A stretch of 64,000 nt of DNA from Azomonas tarimensis (GTDB lineage Bacteria; Pseudomonadota; Gammaproteobacteria; Pseudomonadales; Pseudomonadaceae). Made by a program: the position numbers and the translations under genes. This document shows, piece by piece, positions 16,823-25,200 of this stretch. The stretch's first letter is position 1. Each line of letters starts with the position of its first letter. The notes beneath the pieces are model-generated. The model ran no database searches, was not told where the DNA came from, and saw nothing but the letters and a program-made list of their open reading frames with translations. The stretch is taken from contig NZ_JBHRXZ010000024.1 in the NCBI RefSeq assembly GCF_042648805.1, forward strand, positions 434,001-498,000. The letters run 5' to 3'.

Positions 16823-17713
16823 ATGAGACACACTCTGGTAGCAGCATTCAAAACCACTCTGGATGCCAACCGCACCCGAGGCGACCTGATGGCGCGGGGC
16901 ATTCCGCGGGAACAGGTTCACTCGGTCGGTGCCGACAGCGCCGAGATCCATGGTTATGGCTCTCCCTACTCGGCCAGCGGCGACACGCTCGTCCGCGACC
17001 ATCACGAATCGAGGACGGGGGAATTCTTCCAGTCGCTGTTCGGCAAAGATACCGACGACACCAACCGCCACCATGCCCAGGCCTATCCTGAAGCCGTGCG
17101 CAGGGGCTCGACGGTGATTGCAGTGGATGTGGACAACGAGAATGACCTGGCGAAGGTGCGCGATGCGCTGGAGTACAACGGAGCCATCTCCATAGACGAC
17201 GGCGGCGCCGGCACGGCAGGCCTCCAGCATGCCACCAGCCCCTATGCCGGTGCGACCGGCGGCGACAGCCACCTCGACAAGCACTTCGACAGGCCCGGGG
17301 CCAGCACCGTCGGGGCGACCGGCACCACTGCCGTGGTTGGCCGCGAGACAGCTGCCGAGCGCGAGGCCGGCGCCACCGGCCGCGACAGCAGCCCTGCCCC
17401 GACCGATATCGATGGCGGCCACGGTATCGGCATGTCCGCAAAGCGTGCAGGCACCGATTACCCTTCCACTACCGCCACCAGCTCGCCGACCGGTGCCGGC
17501 GTGGTCGGACAGGGCATCAGTACTACTGCAGACGATATCGGCTATACGTCAAGTTCGGATGTGGGCGACGAAGACCCACGACTGACCGGAGCGACCGCTC
17601 CGAGCGGGAACACGGGCGCCAGTCCGGCAGTCGATTCGGACCTGGAGTCACCGCAGCGGGGCATGTGCAACGATCGCGTCTGCGTGATCCGGCGCAGCGA
17701 CGACCTGCGCTGA
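16823..17713 (+). CDS. YflT-like general stress protein with low-complexity tail
   Basis: A 296-residue soluble protein. The N-terminal about 115 residues resemble the 'heat-induced stress protein YflT' domain: an alternating strand/helix pattern beginning VAAFKTTLDANRTRGDLMARG and closing TVIAVDVDNENDLAKVRDALE. The rest (about 125-296) is Gly/Ala/Thr/Ser-rich and probably disordered, with repeated GATG-type motifs and a final basic patch. The start has GAGGTG five bases upstream. The composition of the tail differs from the neighbours. Role unknown; general stress function is inferred from the domain only. Confidence 0.65.
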   Translation: MRHTLVAAFKTTLDANRTRGDLMARGIPREQVHSVGADSAEIHGYGSPYSASGDTLVRDHHESRTGEFFQSLFGKDTDDTNRHHAQAYPEAVRRGSTVIAVDVDNENDLAKVRDALEYNGAISIDDGGAGTAGLQHATSPYAGATGGDSHLDKHFDRPGASTVGATGTTAVVGRETAAEREAGATGRDSSPAPTDIDGGHGIGMSAKRAGTDYPSTTATSSPTGAGVVGQGISTTADDIGYTSSSDVGDEDPRLTGATAPSGNTGASPAVDSDLESPQRGMCNDRVCVIRRSDDLR

Positions 17714-17793
17714 TCCGGCGCCGAGGCCGCTCCGGCAGCGACCTCGGCTGCATGCGACAAATGCTTGTGAAGCACGACTATCTGCACTGTCGG

Positions 17794-18384
17794 CTATGCC
17801 GACAAGCCGCGGCCATCCATGATCCAGACTCTCGCTCCCAGCGCCTCGGCATCCCGGGGCTCGTGGGTCACGCACAGCATCGCCATGCCCGGATTGGCCT
17901 CGAGCAGATTCCGAATCAGCCGGCGCAGTTCATCGGCCCGCTCCCCATCCAGAGAAGCGAAGGGTTCGTCCAGCAGCAGCAGATCCGGCCTGAACGCCAG
18001 CGCACGTGCCAGCGCGGCGCGGCGCGCCATGCCCAGGGAAAGTTGATCCGGGAGCTTGTCGGCGGCATCGGGCAGACCCACCTGGCACAGCAGCCGCTCG
18101 ATGTCCTCCGCACTGGCGCCGACCATGGCGAGGTTTTCCCACACGCTGCGCCAGGGCAACAGACGGTGCTCCTGGAACAGGTAGCCGATGCGGATGTCCT
18201 GGCGCAGCCGGATCATCCCCACCGGCACGCGGGGATCGAGGCCGGCGATGGCGTTGATCAAGGTGGTCTTGCCGATGCCGGACGGCCCGAGCAGGCAAAT
18301 GCGATCGCCGTCCTGGAGCCTGCCACCAATGACACCCAGCACCGGGTGACCGGCCGCCGGGCCGTCGATGTCCAGCTCAAGCAT
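17794..18384 (-). CDS. ABC transporter ATP-binding protein (SsuB/TauB class)
   Basis: A 196-residue ATPase, shorter than the usual 240-260 of its class. Walker A is GPSGIGKTT (33-41), Walker B ends LLLLDEP (D139/E140), and the signature is LSLGM instead of the usual LSGGQ. It overlaps the permease gene by eight bases, and the SBP-permease-ATPase order marks a three-gene importer operon. The class imports sulfonates, taurine, nitrate or thiamine precursors; the substrate here is not shown. Confidence 0.88.
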   Translation of the reverse strand: MLELDIDGPAAGHPVLGVIGGRLQDGDRICLLGPSGIGKTTLINAIAGLDPRVPVGMIRLRQDIRIGYLFQEHRLLPWRSVWENLAMVGASAEDIERLLCQVGLPDAADKLPDQLSLGMARRAALARALAFRPDLLLLDEPFASLDGERADELRRLIRNLLEANPGMAMLCVTHEPRDAEALGARVWIMDGRGLSA

Positions 18385-19150
18385 GGGCGGTGCCCGCCTG
18401 GCGCCAATGACCGGCGCGCCGCTCCAGCGGCTGCAACACCAGCAGTTCGATCAGTTGCACCACGGCGATGAAGGCCAGGCTGTAGGCAAGAATGGTGGCG
18501 ACATCGAAAATCTGGAAGGCCATGTGCAACTGAAAGCCGATGCCATCGGAGCGGCCCAGCAACTCCACCACCAGCACGATCTTCCAGATCAGCGCCAGTC
18601 CACCGCGGGTGGCCGCCATGAAATAGGGAAACAGCTGCGGCAGCCACACCTCGCGCAGCCGCTGCAGGCGGGTGAAGCGGTAGACCTGGGCCATCTGTTC
18701 CAGCTTGGGATCGAGACTGCGCGCGCCCTCACGCAGGGTCACGGCGACGTTGGGAACCTTGTTGACCACCACGGCAAGCACCGCAGCCGCCTCCACCAGG
18801 CCAAACCAGACATAGAGCAGGATGATGACCACCAGTGCCGGCAGGTTGAGAAAGAGCACCAGCAAGGGATCGAGCAGGGCATTGGCGACTGGCGAGCGGC
18901 CCATCCAGATACCGAGCATGGCGCCCAGCAGCATGGCCAGGGCGAAGGCAACGGCGACGCGGCGGAGCGTGACACCCAGGTGTTGCAACAAATCGCCGCT
19001 CTGCCAGGCCGACCAGAGCGAATCGAGCACCGCACCCGGGGTCGGCAGCAGAGGGCTGTCCAGCAGCAGCGCAATGGCTGCCCATACGGCCAGCGCCAGC
19101 GGCAGAGTGATCCAGCAGGCCCAGCGCTGCAGCGCCGCGACGCGGTTCAT
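18377..19150 (-). CDS. ABC transporter permease (SsuC/TauC class)
   Basis: A 257-residue inner-membrane permease with about six hydrophobic segments. The cytoplasmic coupling loop is of BPD-transport type (residues near 150-185: DPKLEQMAQVYRFTRLQRLREVWLP), with the conserved alanine-glycine region replaced by QVYRFTR. ATGA overlap with the upstream binding-protein gene and an eight-base overlap with the ATPase gene make a compact operon. It works as a homodimer with the ATPase. Confidence 0.88.
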   Translation of the reverse strand: MNRVAALQRWACWITLPLALAVWAAIALLLDSPLLPTPGAVLDSLWSAWQSGDLLQHLGVTLRRVAVAFALAMLLGAMLGIWMGRSPVANALLDPLLVLFLNLPALVVIILLYVWFGLVEAAAVLAVVVNKVPNVAVTLREGARSLDPKLEQMAQVYRFTRLQRLREVWLPQLFPYFMAATRGGLALIWKIVLVVELLGRSDGIGFQLHMAFQIFDVATILAYSLAFIAVVQLIELLVLQPLERRAGHWRQAGTAHA

Positions 19151-20151
19151 GGGCTGATCCGGTGGAACAGCCCGGCCGGCATCAGGCGCTCGCGGCGCGC
19201 CCCGGTGGCCAGCAAGAGATCATACAGGCTGTCGATGGCCGCATCGTCCAGCGGCGAGGGAATGCCGCTGACAAAGCTGTCGCGCAGGGCCAGGAACACC
19301 GCGTCGTCCTCCGCGCGCATCAGCGGGCGGATCGCTTGCCAGGCGTCCGGCTGACGGGCCAGCTGCTCCTTGGCCTGGCGCAGCGCGTGATGAAAAGCCT
19401 GCAGCAGCTCGGCGTTGCGCTCGGCCCAGGATGCGGGAAACAGGTAGCCGAGCACGGGCAGGTCCGGTTGCAATCCGGCCTCACCCAGCAACTGATCCAT
19501 GGTGAAGGCCGTGCGAACCCCGCCCTCGCCGCGCATGCGTGCCGCGAAATGCCAGAAGGTCAGCAGTGCATCGACCTGATCACGCCGCAGCGCCTGAGCC
19601 AAAAGCGGCGGCGCGCCAAACTGGACCCTTGCGTCCTGCGCCAGATCGATGCCCTGCTCGCGGGCGACCCGCTGCAACAGCAGCCAGCCCTGCCCATCCG
19701 GCCCGCCGGCAACGCCCAGGCGCTTGCCCACCAGCTCGGCGAGATGCTCGATGCCGCTGCCCTCGGCCACCATCACTTCGCCAATCTGCGAGGAAAAGGG
19801 CACGAACAGATATGAAGTTCCCGCCTCATGGCGCGCCTGCGCCCAGAGCACATCGCTCACCGCGCCGTCGGCGCTGCCGCTGGTAACTGCCAGCCGCGAC
19901 GCCGGCACATCCGCCACCAGGCGGACCTTGAGTTCGAAGCCGTGGGCGCGGTCCAGCCCATGACGCTGCAGATGGTCGAGCTCCCAATGGGCAGTGCCGA
20001 ATTGCAGAACGCTGAGGTTGAGGATGGGCAGCCCCTCGGCCCGCACGGCGCCCGAAGCCAGCAGCAGGGCAATGAGCGAGACGCACAGCGGCCGGACAGC
20101 CTTGGAGGCATGGCGGAGGGAGCGGGCGAGAAGCGCAAGAATCTGGCTCAT
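19147..20151 (-). CDS. ABC transporter substrate-binding protein (NMT1/sulfonate class)
   Basis: A 334-residue periplasmic binding protein. An N-terminal signal peptide (hydrophobic core VSLIALLLASGAVRA, ending near residue 40) is preceded by a long basic n-region, and the mature part has the SsuA/NMT1 layout with GSADGAVSDV near 93-102 and a LGVAGG strand start. The ATG at 20151 is preferred; a GTG two codons upstream (20157) is possible. It is first in the importer operon. Ligand unknown; sulfonates, nitrate/cyanate or thiamine precursors are all seen in this class. Confidence 0.85.
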   Translation of the reverse strand: MSQILALLARSLRHASKAVRPLCVSLIALLLASGAVRAEGLPILNLSVLQFGTAHWELDHLQRHGLDRAHGFELKVRLVADVPASRLAVTSGSADGAVSDVLWAQARHEAGTSYLFVPFSSQIGEVMVAEGSGIEHLAELVGKRLGVAGGPDGQGWLLLQRVAREQGIDLAQDARVQFGAPPLLAQALRRDQVDALLTFWHFAARMRGEGGVRTAFTMDQLLGEAGLQPDLPVLGYLFPASWAERNAELLQAFHHALRQAKEQLARQPDAWQAIRPLMRAEDDAVFLALRDSFVSGIPSPLDDAAIDSLYDLLLATGARRERLMPAGLFHRISP

Positions 20152-20376
20152 GCCCACAGGGTACGAAGGCCAGGGAGCACCCCGAATAGTACTTTGGTGC
20201 CTGTAGGTGGGTGCGTTGGTCGCAACTGCCCGGAGATATGACGCGCCCGACCAGTGCCTGGGCTTTTCTGCCTATTCTGAGTCGAGCATGGGAGTGATCT
20301 TTCCCAGACCTATGTATCCATGCCTCCCCGAAGAACTTCCTCGCCCCCACCGACAGATTTCGCCTTTCGCGGCGTA

Positions 20377-20455
20377 TTGACATCCTCCCCTCCCTCTCGC
20401 TGACGCTCGCCGTCCATAGGGCGGAAAGGAAGGGGATTCCTACCGTGTTCAGCCC
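20377..20455 (-). ncRNA. candidate TnpB-associated reRNA (omega RNA) 3' region
   Basis: In TnpB elements the guide RNA is made from the 3' end of tnpB and the right end, with the guide read from flanking DNA beyond the element. The segment here has inverted stretches and ends at the GAGGATGTCAA boundary, so the layout fits. Whether it is still transcribed in this damaged copy is unknown; the guide would come from sequence just below 20377. Confidence 0.35.
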
Positions 20456-21443
20456 GTCAGGGCTGACTCACCTCGGTGGGTTCCTGCTGCTGGCGGCCTG
20501 ACGGCACCGCTCACTTCACAGGCTAACCGGGCATCGTCCTGCCCTTGACTGCTCAGTATCGCTTCGCCTCGGCGAAGCACATTGATCGCGCCGACCACAT
20601 CGGCGTTAGCCTCGAAGCCGCATTCGACACAGCGAAACTCGGCCTGGGTACGGCGGTTCTCCGCCGACACATGCCCGCAGCACGGACAGGTCCGGCTGGT
20701 GTTCTGCGGCGGCACCGCCATCAGGTGACCACCCCGCCACGCCAGCTTGTAGTCCAGTTGGCGACGGAACTCGAACCAGCCCTGGTCGAGGATGGCCTTG
20801 TTCAGGCCGGACTTGGCCCTGACGTTTCTCCCGGGCTGCTCGGCGGTGCCCGCCGCAGAGCGACTCATGTTGCGCACCTGCAGATCCTCGACGAACGCGA
20901 GCGCGTGGTTTTGGCTGATCGCGGTCGAGGTCTTGTGCAGGTAGTCGCGGCGGGCATTGCCGATGCGGGCGTGAAGGCGCTGACGGTGACGTTGCGTAAC
21001 TGGCCCAGCGCTTCGCGGCTTTTGCGATACCGCAACCAGCCGAGCTTGGGCAGAAAGATCCGGCCGTTGCCCTGATCGAGCCTGATCTGCTTGGGGTCGG
21101 GGTAGCGAAAGCTGTCGCTCCGCCCCTTGCGCTTGAAGCGCGGGAAGTCGGCGCGCTTCTCGAAGAAGTTCTTGTAGGCTTTTTCGAGGTCTTTGAGTGC
21201 ATGCTGCAGCGGATGGACAGGCGCCTCTTTCAGCCAGGCGGTTTCGGCGCTGTTGCGCCAGGCGGTCAACTGTTTCGCCATCGCCACATAGCCGATGTAC
21301 TTGCCGCCCCCTTCGCGGTTGGCTTGCTGCAACGCCAAGGCCTGATTGAATACGAACCGGCACGAGCCGGCGAAGCGGCGCATCTGGCGCTGCTGCTCGC
21401 CGGTCGGCATCAGTTCGTATTTGAAGGCTTGGAGTCGCTGCAT
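20449..21443 (-). pseudogene. tnpB: tnpB (RNA-guided nuclease) with internal deletion and frameshift
   Basis: The ATG at 21443 opens the normal TnpB N terminus (MQRLQAFKYELMPT) and reads in frame to LRNVTVS near 20985. The family then continues into the next frame from QRLHARIGNARRDYLHK to the stop at 20449. Intact relatives have about 60-80 residues between these points, including the RuvC-I aspartate; they are absent here. The C-terminal part keeps the RuvC-II glutamate (VEDLQV), the four zinc cysteines (CPCCG...CVECG) and the RuvC-III aspartate (NADVVGAINV). The loss of one catalytic Asp plus a frameshift means no active nuclease. Confidence 0.85.
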
Positions 21444-21480
21444 GCCCAGCCCTGAAGGGCGAGGTTTGCCGCGCACTGAA

Positions 21481-22029
21481 TCAACCAAGCCTCTCCACCA
21501 ACAGCGGCCTCAGTTGCTCCACCCACCTGGCCAGGCGCGCCTCGGTGTGCATGCCCTGGGTGCGCTGGTCGATGATCAGGCCGACGAACTTGCCGTTTTG
21601 CAGCGAATCCGAGTGGTTGAAGGTGTAGCCCTCTTTGCCCCAGTCGTCGCCGACGATATCGGCGCCGTAGCCCTGGAATACCTTGTACAGCGCCATCAGC
21701 GAGCTGGCGAAGCGGTCGGCGTAGCGTTCCTGGGCGCCGAGGCCGAAGAAGGCGATGCGTTTGCCGGTGAAGTCCGGGTTGTCCATCTGGAGCAGGAACT
21801 CTTCCCAGTTCGGTTCCAGGCAGCCGGCGGATTTTCCGGGGATCTCGCCGACGCCGTAGCTTGGGGTGCCGAGGATCAGGGCGTCGTACCCTAGCATGTC
21901 GGCCGGGGTGATGCGGTTGACGTTGACCGGCTTGTCGGCCAGTTCATCACCTAAAAGCTTGTGGATTTTCTTGGCGATCAGGCGGGTGGTGCCGGTTTCG
22001 GTGCCGAAGAAGATGCCGATCTTGTTCAT
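21481..22029 (-). CDS. flavodoxin (long-chain)
   Basis: A 182-residue FMN-binding electron carrier. The phosphate loop is GTETGTTR near the N terminus (T-x-T-G-T), and the aromatic isoalloxazine loops are in TPSYGVGE (about 58-65) and the GLGAQERYAD region (about 97-106), with the extra loop of long-chain flavodoxins. The ATG at 22029 is chosen because it gives the standard start MNKIGIFFGTE; the frame extends upstream without support. It may donate electrons under iron limitation, as known for FldA. The tnpB element is inserted at its stop codon. Confidence 0.92.
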   Translation of the reverse strand: MNKIGIFFGTETGTTRLIAKKIHKLLGDELADKPVNVNRITPADMLGYDALILGTPSYGVGEIPGKSAGCLEPNWEEFLLQMDNPDFTGKRIAFFGLGAQERYADRFASSLMALYKVFQGYGADIVGDDWGKEGYTFNHSDSLQNGKFVGLIIDQRTQGMHTEARLARWVEQLRPLLVERLG

Positions 22030-22200
22030 CAATGAACTCGCAGTCAGGGAATGGGCACCCGCTTTGTCGCAAGGCGGACATAACCGCGCCGGCCAGCGGG
22101 CTTTTACGGCCCGGCTGCAAGTTCCATTCCGGGGTGCGACTCCGGACACAGCGTTGCGCAGCGAACGAAGGCGCTACGCCTGGCAGAGCACGCGGCTGGA

Positions 22201-25200
22201 TCAGGCCTCTACCGCCGCCCACTGCTTGGACAGGCGCTTGTCGGACACCGGCATCCTGGTCCCCAGCTGCTGGGCGAACAGCGAGACACGGTATTCCTCC
22301 AGCATCCAGCGGTACGCCTCGAGGTTCGGGTCGCGCTTGCCTTCCTGGGCGTGCTTGGCGGCGCGGGCCTGGTATTGCGCCCAGTAGCCGGTGATTTCGC
22401 CCGTCCACACCCGGTCGCGCTGCACCTGGCTGCCGACCTTGTCCAGGCGCCCGTCGATGGCCTTGAGGTAGCGCGGAAACTCCTTCAGCCACTCGGCAGG
22501 GGTGTCGCGCACGAAGTGCGGATGGACCAGGGTGGCGAGCTGGGACTTGATGTCGTTCAGGGCCATGGCCTGGGCCAGATCGATCTTGCCCTTGAAGCGC
22601 TTTTGCAGCTCGTGGCGGCGCTTGAGGATATCCAGCACCAGCCGGGCCAGGCGCTCGGCATGCTCGGTCCAGCCGCCGCGCTTTTTCTCGGCGAGGCTGG
22701 CAAGCGCCGCGCCATCACGCGGCAATGTGGCTTCACCGTCGAGGACGGAACTGTCCAGACTGGCCAGCAGGATGTCCTCGACCAGGGTGTCAGGCTTGCC
22801 CATGTCGCGATAGAGCAGGCCCAGCTCGGTGAGCCCCGGCAGCTTGCCGCGCAGGTACTTGGCTTGTTCGTTCAGCTGTTGCAGCAAGAGGCGCTGCAGG
22901 GCCCGGCGGTGCTGGTACTCGGCCTCGTCCTGGGTCGGGAAGCGGCCCTCCTTGACGGCGCCGACTTCCTCCACCAGCGCCGGGTAGACGGTCATGGAGA
23001 GCCCGGCGATCTTCTGCTGGGTCTTTTCCGGCACGGCGTGGAAGGCCTTGGCCTCCACCGGGCCGGCCTCGGCCTTGCTCCGCGGAATCGCCAGCGCGGC
23101 CTGGCTTTCCGCGCTGAAGCGGGCGGTGAGCGCGGCGAGATCGCGCCCTTCGCCCAGATGCTTGCCGCGTGCATCCACCACCTCGATATTCATCTTCAGG
23201 TGGCTTTCGATCTGCGTGGCGGCTTCCGCCCAGGCCTCCTCCGGCACGCGGGCGCCGGTCATGCGCAACAGTTCCCGACCCAGCGCCTCGGGCAGCGCGC
23301 CTTCGCCGAAGGTGGTCCTCGAAAGCGCGGCCCTGACGAAGTCTGGCACCGGCACGAAGTTCTTGCGGATCGCCTTGGGCAGGCTGCGCACCAGGGCGAT
23401 GGCCTTGGCTTCCAGCAGGCCCGGCACCAGCCAGTCGAGCCGCTCGGCCGGCAGCTGCGGCAGCAGCGGCGCCGGCACGCGGACGGTGACGCCGTCGCGC
23501 GGGTGGTTGGGCTCGAAGTGATACTCCAGCGGCAGTTCCAGCTCGCCGAGGCGCAGGTGGTCCGGGTACTGCGCGGCAGTGACCTCGCTGGCCTCGCGGG
23601 CCAGCACGTCCTCCTCGCGCATGATCAGGAGCTGCGGGTTCTTCCCGCTCTCGCGCTTGTACCAGGTCTCGAAGCTGGCGGTCTGGTAGATGTCCACCGG
23701 CAAGCGCGCATCGTAGTAGGCGAACAGGGTTTCCTCGTCGGCGAGAATGTCCCGCCGGCGGGCCTTGGCCTCCAGCTCGTCCATGCGTTCGAGCAGCTCG
23801 CGGTTGGCCGACAGCGCCTTGGCGCGGCTGGTGATGTCGCCGCGCACCAATCCTTCGCGGATGAACATTTCCCGTGCCGCCGCCGGTTCATGCGGGCCGT
23901 AGTGCACCGGCCGGCGGCCGACCACGATCAGCCCGTAGAGCGTGACCTGCTCGAAGGCCACTACCTGGCCGCGTTTTTTCTCCCAGTGCGGTTCGAGCCA
24001 GGTTTTCTTTACCAGATGGCCGGCCAGCGGCTCGATCCAATCCGGCTCGATCTTCGCCACCGTGCGCGCGAACAGCTTGGTGGTCTCCACCAGCTCGGCG
24101 GCCATGATCCAGTTGGGCTTCTTGCGACCGATGACGCTAGAGGGATGCACCCAGAAGCGCCGGCTGCGTGCGCCGAGGTAGTCGCCCTCCTCGGTCTTGC
24201 TGCCGATCTGGCTCAAGAGACCGGCGAGGATGGCCTTGTGCACCGCGGCGTAGTTCTTTGCCCGCACGGCGGCTTCGCTGGCCTCGGCCTGCTGGGCGAG
24301 CTTGACGTTGACGCGCTTGTCGGTGGTGGGCACGGGCTCGGCAGCGGCCGCGCCTTCGTGGGAGCGAGCTTGCTCGCGAAGCTCTTTGGCTGCCCCCGGT
24401 TCGCGAGCAAGGGCCGGGGCGCCCCCCTTGCCCCTACGGGCGGGAGACGCATTAGCCACGGCGCCATCACCTTCGCGAGCAAGCTCGCTCCTACGGGACG
24501 CATTGGCCATGCCATCACCGTTGTGGGCGCGCCCTTCGCTCCCATGGCCCCCGCCTCCGTCCAGCTTCAACTCGCGCACGATCAGCGCCAGCTGGCGGTG
24601 CGCGTCGCGCCATTCGCGCAGGCGCATGTAGTTGAGGAAGTTTTTCTTGCACCAGCTGCGCAGGGCATTCGAGCCCAGCGCCTGGCGCTGCTCTTCGAAG
24701 CCATGCCAGAGGTTGATCAGCGCGGCGAAGTCCGAATCCACGTCCTTCCACTGGGCATGGGCCTGGTCGGCGGCCTGCTGGCGCTCCATCGGCCGCTCGC
24801 GCGGGTCCTGCACCGAGAGGGCGCTGGCGGCGATGAGAATTTCCCGGAGGCTCCCCTGCTTCGCCCCTTCCAGCAGCATGCGGCCGAGGCGCGGGTCGAT
24901 GGGCAGGCGTGCCAGCTGGCGACCCAGCGGGGTGAGCTGGCCCTCCCGGTCGACCGCCGAGAGCTCCTGCAACAGGGTGAAGCCGTCGGTGATGGCCTTG
25001 CCTTCCGGCGGCTCGATGAAGGGGAAGTCCTCGATGCTGCCCAGGCGCAGGTGCAGCATCGAGAGGATCACCGCCGCCAGGTTGGTGCGCAGGATTTCCG
25101 GGTCGGTGAATTCGGGGCGGCCGAGGAAATCCTCCTCGCTGTACAGGCGGATGCAGATGCCCGGCTCGACCCGCCCGCAGCGACCCTTGCGCTGGTTGGC

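Larger units (their letters stand above)
20377..21479 (-). mobile_element. IS200/IS605-family (IS1341-type, tnpB-only) element
   Basis: A roughly 1.1-kb element read on the minus strand. The left end follows a TTGAT pentamer (complement at 21480-21484), the target used by ISDra2-type elements, and begins with a subterminal hairpin (CGCCCTTCAGGGCTGGG, near 21446-21462). The right end finishes ...GAGGATGTCAA at 20377, with a short hairpin-forming GC-rich segment. No tnpA is present. The single gene is a damaged tnpB. Insertion lies directly after the stop codon of the flavodoxin gene. Confidence 0.8.

Noticed and set aside
24357..24496. CRISPR or tandem-gene repeat in hrpA
   Set aside because: The repeats are few, inverted and of different lengths with no spacers; they match pseudomonad REP sequence.
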